Positions 1-12,500 of a stretch of DNA of 64,000 nucleotides are shown here, one piece after another. Within the stretch, counting starts at the first letter, position 1. Each line of letters starts with the position of its first letter. A program made the translations under genes and the position numbers. Origin of the DNA: Epiperipatus broadwayi (taxonomy: Eukaryota > Onychophora > Udeonychophora > Euonychophora > Peripatidae); the NCBI GenBank assembly GCA_028023455.1, contig JAQFVV010006340.1:3069711-3133710 (forward strand). Direction: 5' to 3'. The notes beneath the pieces were generated by a model. That model saw only the letters and a program-made list of their open reading frames with translations, was not told the origin of the DNA and made no database searches.

Positions 1-540
1 AAGAGTAATATTTCTTCAATCTTTGAGAAGCATTTTCTGGAAATCTGTATCATTTTTCTGTAAAAATTACTTAGCCTTAAGCTAAGAGTATGGATTGGCT
101 GAACATTTAGCCTGAAATGGCTAAAATTGGTGTCTGACACAATTAAAAATTTTTAAATGCCTTCATTTAACACATGTATTTTTAAATTTAACTGGTGGTG
201 ACTGAAGTATCTTAACTGTTTCTATTATACAAAAAAAAGCTACATTGAATTTTCATCACCAAGTGTAAATGTTATGCCACCTTTTTTGAGTTGAGCAGTT
301 TGTTGTACTGATTTAGTCTAAATTTCAAATGTAAAAAAAAATCCTCCATTTTTTTCTAATCTATGGTTATATTTTTATACAAGATTTATATATATAATTT
401 TTATCTGAGTCTTATGAGTAATGTTTATAATAATAAAAGTTATGCCAGTTGTAATCAAAAGTTTAAATTTAAAAAAAATTATATTCTCATTTTTTTTTCA
501 ATTCTTGATAATTTATTTTTCATCTATTTTATATCATTCT
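1..540. repeat. Non-coding segment paralogous to 33230-33700
   Basis: No gene is seen. The block resembles 33.23-33.70 kb in the same orientation. Shared stretches include a run around 'aatcatttttct', a 'gtaatctaaa'-like stretch, and 'gtaatgtttataataataaaa' split by a few changes. Divergence is considerable, so the duplication is old. At 33 kb this block lies just upstream (minus-strand sense) of a 339-bp exon; the matching exon here would lie left of the window. Confidence 0.55.
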
Positions 541-560
541 TATACTATTATAAGTAATAC

Positions 561-2484
<1,924 letters not shown>

Positions 2485-2518
2485 CAACCTTTATTTTTGG
2501 TGGTGAATGCTGAAGAAG
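2485..2518 (-). CDS. Possible 34-bp micro-exon
   Basis: On the minus strand an AG acceptor (2519-2520) precedes a 34-bp open stretch ending at a strong donor, GTAAGTTT. One frame reads SSAFTTKNKG. The pyrimidine tract is only moderate, and no paralog was found in the window, unlike the 36-bp exons at 16.5 and 41.5 kb. It is listed because the donor is good and the strand agrees with the other exon candidates. It could be chance. Confidence 0.25.
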
Positions 2519-2689
2519 CTGATATCATATAATAGAGCAACATTAAAAATTAAAATTTTAAATATCAAACACTTTATCACATTTAACCTCTTTTTTTTTT
2601 TAAATAAAAGATTACTTTTATTAATCTAAGTTTTTACACTTTACTCAGTGGTTATAAATGTTTGCGATGTAAGATCTGATATCTATATT

Positions 2690-3040
2690 ATTATTCATTA
2701 TATCTATATATTCAGTCAATCTGAGATGAGATTCCAAAACAGGTTAACTGGCATCTAGACAATCAAACAATTCCCATGTGGCCTTAAATATTTCTGTTGA
2801 CACTATTGATTTATCCATCTTTTTGATTTCCTTAATAAAGTTTATTAGTAGTTGTTTAATGTTATTTTGTGATTGTCCAAGAATTAGTTTACATCTAATT
2901 TTTCAAATGGAGAAGGCCAGAATTTTTGAGATTTTTATAACTGGGTATATTCCCTTTTTAATGCAGTCCTTGAGGGATGTAATGATGTGTCTATTTGTTT
3001 TCATATAAGAATGTATTACATCTATATTGAGCCGGATTGA
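2690..3040 (-). pseudogene. Unrecognised coding relic with two stops
   Basis: The minus strand reads as protein-like sequence for about 105 codons from an ATG near 3006, broken by a TGA and a TAA. Recognisable stretches are KDCIKKGIYPVIKISKIL, INFIKEIKKMDKSIVS and FKATWELFDCLDAS. The amino-acid mix is not that of AT-rich noise, and frame continues across both stops, which suggests a decayed transposable-element or host ORF. I do not recognise the family and give no function. Confidence 0.35.
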
Positions 3041-3409
3041 TTTCCGATTCAATGGTTTTATTACTAAAATTAATAAAGGAAAAACAACTTCATTTTCATT
3101 AAATGTCTTATGCTAAAATTTGTATTATTATTTAAAACACATACACATTTATATTTAAAGTAGATCATTTAATGTTTATAAAATTGATTTTAAAATAGTT
3201 TACTTTCACTACTTTGTTTATAAGATTGATTTTAAAATAGTTTACTTTCACCACCTGTTTTAATCAATTTGATTAAAAACAGACAAGCTTGCTAATTATA
3301 TATTCCTGTTGCTTTTATTGTAATTATTTTTAAAGTTAATTCTAAAAAGCAAAGATTTAGTTTTGTCTTTGTTATTTTGGTTACAATAATCCCTGGTTGG
3401 AAGTCTTAA
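3041..3409. other. AT-rich intergenic stretch
   Basis: No gene seen. It contains a short local duplication: 'ttgattttaaaatagtttac' occurs twice about 50 bp apart (near 3185 and 3228). Confidence 0.6.
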
Positions 3410-3897
3410 ATTAGATTGAGCGGGAAATTAATATTTGCCCTGCCTGAAATATAGAATGGACACTAATGAAAGTTTTTCATGGGAAATGTAGTGAGGAAAA
3501 GATAGCTCGCCAATTTAGGTGAGAGAGGAGATTCAGTATAGAAAGAGGACACTTGGATTATGACTTGCTAAAAACCTAAATAATTATTGACAAACATTGT
3601 TGCTGTGCAAGATGTCAAAATCCACCGCTGTGAGTTTTGCCATCATTAGAATGTCTGGCTAATTTAAACAAAGGACAGATCCATGCCTACCAGTTCTTCT
3701 TCAGTCATGCCATGAGCCTATAAAGTAAACATTGCCTCTACCTTGCCTCTGTCAAAGGACCTGGAAGATGAACTATTATCAAAAACACGCACTCATCAAT
3801 TAAATCACTAGAACTCTGCCTTACCGTAAGCTAAACTTTTTCCTATTCTAGCCAGGGTAAATAAATTGCATTTAATTAAATCTCTGCTCAATCTAAT
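3410..3897. mobile_element. 488-bp element with imperfect terminal inverted repeats
   Basis: The left end reads ATTAGATTGAGC; the right end is its reverse complement, GCTCAATCTAAT. Pairing continues imperfectly inward for about 22 bp. The interior is less A+T-rich than its flanks and has no useful ORF, which fits a non-autonomous DNA transposon (MITE-like). No target-site duplication is obvious, so the superfamily is unassigned and the ends could be off by a few bases. Confidence 0.4.
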
Positions 3898-4149
3898 GAT
3901 AAGTATGTTTTAAAATGGTATTAATTGTTTTTAATTATTTATTATCTGTATGTACTTTTTCTAGTATTTAAAATGTGTCTTGGAATCTTAGTTTTAAGAT
4001 TCCAAGTGTTTGAAATTTTCGTTTATCAGGGGGTGCATAAGGTGATTGTATTTTATATGTTTAATATATACCTGATTATTTCATTAACTATTACAAAACA
4101 CATTGGCAGTTTTCGTAATCTTTATTTATTTACCTGACCTTAGTTGTAC

Positions 4150-4829
4150 AATAAAGAATCTTTAAACATGTTTCATTTGCACTTTTTGTGCAAGCAACAA
4201 AATCTTTTTGCTGGCTATTTGTCACGTTATTTCTTCAGGTTGTCTGAAAGTAGTCATTTCTTTCTGGATTACATAAGATCGTAATCAAATATCTTTTGCT
4301 GTCTTGTAAGTGAGATCAACCATGTCTATTTTGAATGTAGTATTACGCGCAGCAGTCTTGCGGTGTTTTAACGACAGTAATTAGAATATTACTGCTCGAA
4401 TGTTCGCGCTGGTTTCATTGATTTCTGGCGGGATAGCAACTGTTTTATTATCTCTGATTTAGGAAGCTAGAGTTGTTGTTTGTTTTTGTAATTTTACAAC
4501 TGGCCTGCAAGAAGATATTATCCTAGCTAGTTCTTATATTTTAAGTGAGAGAATTTTGCTGCCAAAATGTTTAATGCCTTCATGTTTGTCGTACTCTTGT
4601 GCACTCTCTGGTAAATATGCGTATGTTAACATAAGTCACTTTTGTATTCGTGGCTAGATGTCTTCACTCTATTGCTCAACTTTTAAAGTTAATAAATTGT
4701 TTAAACTTAATTTGGCTGACATTTGTCTTTGTGCTTTGATTTCTCAGCTGTCTAAACAATATTTAGGATATCTTGTTTCTCCTTGAGTTTAGTCCGGTGC
4801 CTTCAGGTTCGCATATCCTGTCCACCCTT
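4150..4829 (-). other. Higher-GC stretch beside the LINE, possibly its 3' part
   Basis: This stretch is visibly less A+T-rich than the window average. The minus strand has several long protein-like runs broken by stops (for example PESAQEYDKHEGIKHFG and IRDNKTVAIPPEINETSA). It may be the LINE C-terminus or 3' UTR, or a separate relic beside it. I could not recognise a domain or a 3' tail. Confidence 0.3.
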
Positions 4830-7800
4830 AAAATAAATGTCTAGTTCCTATTTTTGGACTAGTGGCGCCCTCATGGTCAGTGTATGCAAATCTCAAAGAT
4901 CTTTCTCCCATTATAATATAGATACTCAGTCTTTGACATATGTAAAGTATGTGCCCTATGGTCTCTTCTTCCCATTTGCAAATTTGGCATATGGGGTCTG
5001 CCTTAGTGAACCTTTTCTTGTATACTAGAAAAGTGTTTGTAGGGAACACCTCCAAGTTCATTTTGACTATGAAGTCCAAGTATTTAGCTTCTAGATTCCA
5101 ATACCTGAACCTGGAGATTATCCCCTTATTGGTTATCTCCAGCATCCCAGGAGTGAACCCTATCCCCCCATTAGTCAAGTTGTATGTCTCCCAATATGAG
5201 ATCTTGCTAGCAAATGTTAGAGCTGAGGGCTATATATATATATTTCTATGTGCTCCTGCACTGCATTGAACCATGTGCCCTTGTTTGGTGGAGAATGATC
5301 AGTGGGAATTATTGGGGTTAAGTGCTGTTTGTTGGGGTATTTTTGTTTGAATTTATGTATTGAGTTAAATGCTTTTTGAAAAAAGTATGTTGAAATTGGT
5401 ATAAGGACATTTCATTTAGGTTTCTTGGCTTCTGCATCTTCCTTATGCTGATAGCCCTCTCCACCCATAGTAGCTTCAAGCAAAGGAAATTTATTTTTTT
5501 CTCAAATCCTCTTGTAAGGCTAATCCCAAGTAGGTAATATTTTAACCTGGGAAATACATATTTAGCAGTGATATCTTTTCCATGGATTGATATATATGCT
5601 TTAGAGAGTGCATTAGTTATCTTTTTGTTGATATCCAATATTGAGTCTTGAATATCCCTTCTCATTGCTGATGGATATTTTGCGATTGGGAACCTAGGAA
5701 CTTCTATGGGTCCACCATAAATTTTAAAGGTATTTTTTGCCCAAGATCAACTTACATGCTGCAGATTTGTTTATGTTAAATTATAACCCAAAATCCTATG
5801 TTCCAGTATTTTTTCCAGTTTGGCTATGTACCTTTTTGATTGTAGGAATATTACTATATCCTCCATGTACGATATCTGATTAATTTTCTTATTTATTGTG
5901 GGTATAAAGATCCCTGGTGGATTTCCTTCTGTTTCTATGAGCAGCAAGTTTATATATGCTATGAAATATAGCTCACTTCAAGGAGATTCTGGAGAATCAA
6001 AAAATGTGGTTTGAAGCCAGGCACTATCCTCCCCTCTAGAGTTACAAATATCTCCCTATTGTGCAATAAATTGTCTATAATTTGGGTGAACACATCTGGT
6101 ATGAAATATTTTTTCAATATATCCAACAGAATTTCCAGCCTGACCATGTTGAATGCCAATGAAATATCCAGTTGGACTGCAATAGGGCATGGTTCTTGGT
6201 TTATTCCATTACATGATCTATTATTAATTTAAATTAGCATATAGTGTTGGTGGTAGATGTATTCTTTTTTTCAAATTGTGATCGAGATGGATGAGCAAGG
6301 ATTTTGTCTGGATTTTATCATTAATTATTTATTCTATTATTTTTATCATTAGTGGTGTCATTGATATAAATCTCAACTTAGAAATCTCTGAAAGGATAAT
6401 TTGTTTTTTTTAAAATGTGGACTAATGATATAGGGTACAACCCTTCAATGTTACAATGTTGTCCTGACAAGTGGTCAATCATCTCTTGATTTACTGAAAC
6501 CAAAAAATTACTTAGATGCAGAAGCAGAAATCAGGGAATTGCATGATATCCTGGATGAATTCTTTCTGGAAAGTATCTCAAATTTTCTCTTATATTCTTT
6601 TGTGTTATTTCCATGTTCTCCCTTTCATTGTATTCTTCCCATGTCTGGTCTTCTTCTTTGCCCTCCTGTTGCATTATAACAGTGAAGTATTCACATATCT
6701 TCTGAAGCATAATCGGTCCAGTATGGTATTCTACCTTTGCTAACAGTGATGATGATGTAGATTTGTTATTTTTTGCCCCCAGCACCCATCTTATATAACT
6801 TTTTTGTCCAGCAGTGTTGGTTGGACAGAAAAACTTTTGCTCTTTTTACAGTGATGTACTTGGCTAATTTCCTTTGTTCTCCTATACAGTCATTTTAGTT
6901 GCTTTATTGCATTGACATTGTGGCTATCATATGGGAGCCTCCTTAGCCTATCAACAATCTCTTCCAAATCCTTTAGGTATTCCTGTAGGTCCTCTTGTCT
7001 TACATGTGTGATGCTTTATTAATGATTTTAATATTTTCAGGAACGAGAACCAGTATTCAATTGGGGGGGTGCTGCTCTGATATTAATATTTTGGAAGTAA
7101 ATATAAGCTTTTGAAATTATTTATTCCAGTGTGGATGACTTAACCAGCATTCTTATAGTTTTATCATAACTCTCTTTTACTGAGAACCCCACATCCATAT
7201 TGATTTCAACCACTAGACCTAGATGGTCCAAGAAGGCATCAGTCATAAGACAGCCTCTATCATGAAATGTATGTCTGAAGAGTAGTATAATAGGTCAATT
7301 GATCAGGCATATTTCATGGTGTAGAAAAGGCCCCCAGGAGAGAGAATCCTTCCCCACACATTAGTTTCCTGTTCAATAAGTGAATATATTTTGCATTAAA
7401 TTTATTGTATGCTATATTGAAGTCTCCCAAAAGGATTGATGGAAATGGATTTGTTGTCAGTGCTATATTAATTGTGTGTATCACTCTATGTATCAGTGAT
7501 GTGGACTTCTGAATGTATAGATATATTATATTGAGTTTGAATCACCCATAGTTTAAGTTGATGATTAATATGTTATTATCTATATGTATGATTTGGAATG
7601 AGGAGAGGGGGGATTTTTTGTTGATCAGAATAGCTACTCCTGCAGAAACTGTAAAGGATATTGTGATGGATATTGACCATTTATCAAAACCAAAACTCTC
7701 CATCAGTGCTTCTATTTTTTACTAGAATTGATGTGTAGTTTAGTCTCTGACATGCATAGTATATGTGGAGAGTGATTTCTGTCCAATTCTTGTTGGCATA

Positions 7801-7880
7801 GGCTCATCCAGGAGAATTTAATCCCCTAATATTGACTCTGACTATTTTTAAGTTTCATTAAACTCTCAATATAGCATACA
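4830..7880 (-). pseudogene. LINE ORF2 relic: endonuclease, reverse transcriptase, CCHC motif
   Basis: In life ORF2 nicks target DNA and copies the element RNA by target-primed reverse transcription. The endonuclease starts with VNIRGLNSP and SETKLHINSS (about 7.74-7.86 kb) and keeps GDFN at 7416-7427. The RT keeps LDISLAFNMV (about 6.13-6.19 kb), while the usual YADD box reads YMED at 5858-5869, so one catalytic aspartate is replaced by glutamate. Near 4.95-5.0 kb a CX2CX8HX4C motif (CQICKWEEETIGHILYIC) is intact, typical of LINE C-termini. The frame is broken many times, so no protein is expected. Domain identity is read directly from motifs; clade is inferred. Confidence 0.8.
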
Positions 7881-8089
7881 AGGGATCTAAAATGGGGGTT
7901 GATTTGGTTAGGGCTAGATCAAGCCCCTGCCACTATCTTCATTGTATCCCTCTATTGAGTCAGCCCAATTTTCCACTCTCTCAAGCACTGGCTCTTCCCA
8001 TGATACTCTCTTTATATGTTGGGGAAAGTCTTCTGAAACTGGAGTGAATAAGTTTATTTGCTCTGAATCTTTGACTACATCCTGTTAAT

Positions 8090-9962
8090 TGTGCTCATCT
8101 TTTTGCATTTTTCCTTCTGTTGTCTTTCTTTTTTTCTCTTTCATCTTCCCTTCATCTGTGATTTCAGAACCAGATGAACTGAATCTTTGACTACATTTTG
8201 TTAATTTTGCTCACCTTTTTGCATTTTTTCCTTCTGTTGTCTTTCTTTTTTTCTCTTTCATCTTCCCTTCATCTGTGATTTCAGAAACAAATGAACCAAG
8301 GTGGTTGTTTCTTGATTTTTATTTAAATCCCAGCCATCTTGTTTCCTAGGCCAGTTTTGACTTTTTTCTTTTGTTTCCTTTTGATAGATTTCATTATCAT
8401 GATGCTTTGTAGACATGTCTTGCAGATTGGCCATGGGCTGTTTTGTTTCTGCCACTCTATCTTTTGTATCTTGTTCTATAGTTTGATTCTTTTGCATTTC
8501 TTTTCAGATTTATAATTCCATTTTTCTGTTAGTCATTTCTTTTTCCAATCTTTTAAATTTTATCAGTCTAACCAAGCTGTCTGCTTTCTTTTACTGAGTA
8601 TCTAATTGATGAAATTTTATTCTTTCTCCCTTTATATTCAGTGCAATTCCTGGCCAGACAAGCTCTAACCAAGTACTTTCTTTTTTTACAAAAAAAGCCT
8701 ATGGTGGTACTACATGAAATGAGATCACCAGTGGTGAGCTATCTGATACATGTACTGTGGGAATGTTCAGCAGGAATGTATCTTTTGTTAGTGCAAAATT
8801 AAACATTGCCATGTTTGTAACTACTGGCATTTCTGCTCTTTTTTCCTGGAGATAACTGGAAGTGCAAAACATTGCTGAAATTGTTTAGTATCCTTTGTAG
8901 ATCACTTTTTTTAAAGTTGATATAGCTAATTTTTACTATTCCTGCCAAAACCACCCGTATGTTCATGTTTATTTTACATAGAATTTTTTCATTTAGCAAT
9001 GGTATATTTCTCCTAAAAATCTCTTTTTGAATGCAGTTATGAAATTCAATTATTAGGTATCTACTGTTTGAATGATTAAAAACCTTATACACCCTCCCAC
9101 ATAGTTTCTTGTTCTTTAGCATATCATAACTTTAACATTTCATAAAAGTCTTTTATTGGGAACTTGAATTACTGACATTGCTAATTTGTCACTGCTAAAA
9201 TCAATGATTTTTTATTGTGATAATTCTGGAAAGATCTGTATAATTGAACTGGGATTAATGCATTAAATTCATCATTTATTCTGTTAAAGATCTCATCAAT
9301 AATTTTTGTCCCATTTTGATATATTTTCCCCTTCTTTTTGTAAAATCATGAGGTCCTCATTTCTTTCCTCCATTAAGTCCATTATATCATTGTAGGTTTC
9401 TTGTGTAACATTATTTTTTGCTATATCTCTATTTTCATTTGACTTTAACACATTTGAATAACTTAGGTTTTTGGAATAAATAGTTTGTTATTTTCTTGGT
9501 TTCTGATTGTTGCGATTGTATATGTTACTAGATTTCTTTATATTATTCATTTCCAAGTTTTTTCTTCAATTTTATGTTCTGTAGTCCATTTGGAGTTTAT
9601 TTTAGTGTTTTCCTTTACTTCTAACATTTCTGGGCCTTCTATAATGTTTATGTTACTATTTTTCCTCTTGATCACTAACTTTGAATATACAGTGGTTTAA
9701 TTTCTTCTGAGTTTTGTCACTATTTTTCCCCTTGATCACTGACTTTGAATATAGGGTGGTTTAATTTCTTGTGAATAATTTCTTGTTGCTCTACTTTCTT
9801 TTCTTCTGAAAGTGGTTTCCTCATTTTTTTTATTCTTTGAGGCAGCTTTTGTTTCTTTAACTTGGATTTTCCTTGAAGTGCTCCCTCCATTTTCGTTTTC
9901 ACAATAATGTTGGAAGTTTTTTCATTAGTGTCAGACAACTTAGAATTTTTCTTCATCTTCAA
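8090..9962 (-). pseudogene. LINE ORF1-like relic
   Basis: Upstream of the endonuclease lie several minus-strand open pieces. One is a lysine-rich basic piece at 9962-9720. The second, at 9122-8799, carries a compact fold-like run (RVYKVFNHSNSRYLIIEF, then MNIRVVLAGIVKISYINFKK) resembling the RNA-binding part of LINE ORF1 proteins. The third is a polar glutamine/lysine-rich piece at 8497-8258. ORF1 proteins coat the element RNA. Assignment rests on position upstream of ORF2 and composition, not on a diagnostic motif. A near-exact direct duplication of about 115 bp lies within it (8090-8160 and 8185-8280). Confidence 0.5.
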
Positions 9963-10085
9963 TTAAAAATTAAAGATAGAGTTCTTACCTTCACCTTTTC
10001 TCACTTTAAACTCACTTTAATCCTCTATTATTGGGGTCCAAGTCCTAGCAGTGTTTTTCCAGTTGGCACCATCTAGTTTAGCCTC

Positions 10086-12130
10086 TTGAGGTGCAAAATA
10101 GGCACAACTACAGGAATTACCCATCTAAAATAATACTCAGATTAGCAAAGAGTATGAATAATAGTAGGAGGATTTTTACATTATCTTAAAGATATTAATT
10201 GCTAGAATAAAAATGTCATGGGTAAGCATTCCACGTGGCTTAAAACACGTGTATGAAAATCAACATTCATATTATGGGATAAAAAGATAAAGGCTAATAG
10301 TATAATGACATGAATGCAAGAAAACACCTATACATGAGGCAATATTAACCTAGGACTTTGTTACTAGTCAGGAAAATGAGAATGAACTACCAGAAGAGAA
10401 AGAGGTTTTACTTAAAAAACTTTTCATACTTTAAAATCATCAAATAATTAATAAATTCATTGGTAAAATAAAATAATCAATAAGAGATAGATAAGCTACT
10501 ATGTCTTTAATAATAATTCTCTGGCAATATAACAAAATACAAGAGAAAGACTATTGCTGTTATCTCTTTAATAATAACAAGAACTATATGAGGAGTAAAA
10601 CCATAGCAATAATGGACAAAGCTAAACATAGCTAAATATGAATATAAAATTGTGGCATAATAATTAAATAATAAAGGATATAGATAAATTTCTTTACTCT
10701 CCAAGCATTTTGAACATACTCATAAAAATAATTTCGAAAAAGAGACAATCATATTCATCTAAAATATTGATGCCCTAATAATACTATGTGAACATAGTAT
10801 AAATACCTGTTATATTACTTGTAATATAATATCAAAATGCATATAAATAAAATACATAATATTTAAAATACATAAAATACCAGTTACCAAATAAAGTCTT
10901 TTATCTTGATATTTTCTACCATTATGATAGTTACAGTTCAGTAAAGTATTCTGGAGTTTTCTGGAGATTTTCCACAATATTGTTAAATATTATGTATTAA
11001 ATTTGTACACACAGAATAATTCAAAATATGAGGAAACAAATATTTGAAGACAATAACACAACTAAATAGAGCAATTCAGACTGAATAAGTTAAATATGAT
11101 GAACATTGATTATATATTTATAACACATTGTATGAATTACGACTATTTATTTTATAGACACATATTTTATCATTTATTAGCAGTTAGCATAATGTAGAAA
11201 AATATTCTGAAAAAGCAGAGTATTATAATTTTCTAGTCTATTATATCAATAAATTTTAGCATTTATTCTTACATACTTATTTATCATTCACTAATAATTA
11301 TATGAAGAGCAATAATTTTCAGATAGCACATTTTATAAATCATTAATGGATATAACAAAGAGAAAATATTCTGGAAATTGGAGCATAATACGTTTTAAGA
11401 GCAGATTTGAATAAGCACATTTTTATAATTTATTAACAATTATTCTTATAAAGAGCAATAATTCGGGAAATGGAGCATAATAAGTGCAATAATAAATATT
11501 TAAATTCATTTTTCTGGAAGAATGATAAATAATATAGTTAAATTCTCAAACAAATGTATTTAATACAATAAAATTAAATACATTGAAACATATCTTTAAT
11601 TCTTTAAATTTTAATGCACACATAGGAAAATCATTTCTACATCAATGAAGGGAATAAACATCTGGTGAATGTTAATAAATAATAAATGAATTATATACTT
11701 TCTTTACATATTGATAGTCAGGCATATTGTAAATTAAAAATATTTTTTTCAGGATAGGCCAACTACTTTTCTTGAAGTTCGAGTTAAGTTATATTTTCCA
11801 CATAAATATATTTTCATTAATAAAAGCACTTATTTCCTTCATGTGTTAACCAAATAAGTGTTATGAAAGAAGCAAATTCACAATTACAGTCTTTAATTAT
11901 CTAATTATTTTTCATAGCATTAAATATGATGATTTTTATTTTTTAAAATATCATATTCATAAAAATATTTTATTGTTTAATTGCCCTATCATATCCAGGT
12001 TAAAGGGTTTTATTTTATTAAAATGAAACTATACTGGAAAAGAACATATTTGAAATATGATAAAATATTTAGTTTCCTTTTACTATAAAAATCTTGTAAA
12101 ATTATTGCTAAGAATAAATAGAATATCTTT
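10086..12130. other. AT-rich stretch with degenerate internal repeats
   Basis: No gene recognised. Around 11160-11480 similar phrases recur (for example 'agagcaataatt' and 'ggagcataata'), suggesting old degenerate repeats with a spacing of roughly 100-130 bp. The rest appears unique and AT-rich. Confidence 0.45.
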
Positions 12131-12500
12131 AATAGGTAATAATCAGTTCACCAGGCCAGCCGTCTGGTGGTGTACTTCTCTGCTAAAAACCCAGAAATAT
12201 GTTGGTTACACAGCCCAATATTTCTGTGCTTTTGCAGACAAACTTATGGCTATAGAACAGTAATGTTCATATTAGCCCCTGCAGATATATATGGTGTTCA
12301 CACAAATATTACCACCCGCTAATGTGCTTCATGACACTATGCAAATATGCATATTTAACGGATCACTATCATATGATGTGAGGGTGTAGGTAATTCAAGT
12401 AGCCATAACTGTTGTAATATGCATACTAATTAAATATCTTACCCCCTACCTGAGGTACTATTTGATACTAATAATTGTAAGACCATTTCTGGGCTTCTCT
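12131..12500. other. Locally GC-richer block with a short hairpin
   Basis: Composition departs from the flanks. A hairpin can form near 12153-12172 (ccag...ctgg around gccagccg). It resembles a short interspersed element or an element end, but no A/B box, TIR or target duplication was found. Confidence 0.25.

Larger units (their letters stand above)
4830..10085 (-). mobile_element. Decayed L1/Tx1-like non-LTR retrotransposon
   Basis: An approximately full-length LINE lies on the minus strand with the order ORF1-like relic (about 9.96-8.1 kb), apurinic-type endonuclease (about 7.88-7.1 kb), reverse transcriptase (about 6.2-5.3 kb) and a cysteine/histidine motif near 4.96 kb. The plus strand looks C+T-rich because it is the antisense. 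The 5' end is placed near 10085, where composition changes sharply. The 3' end is uncertain and may extend to about 4.15 kb. Stops and frameshifts throughout show it is dead. Domain order and the endonuclease type fit the L1/Tx1 group; a finer clade needs a tree. Confidence 0.8.
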
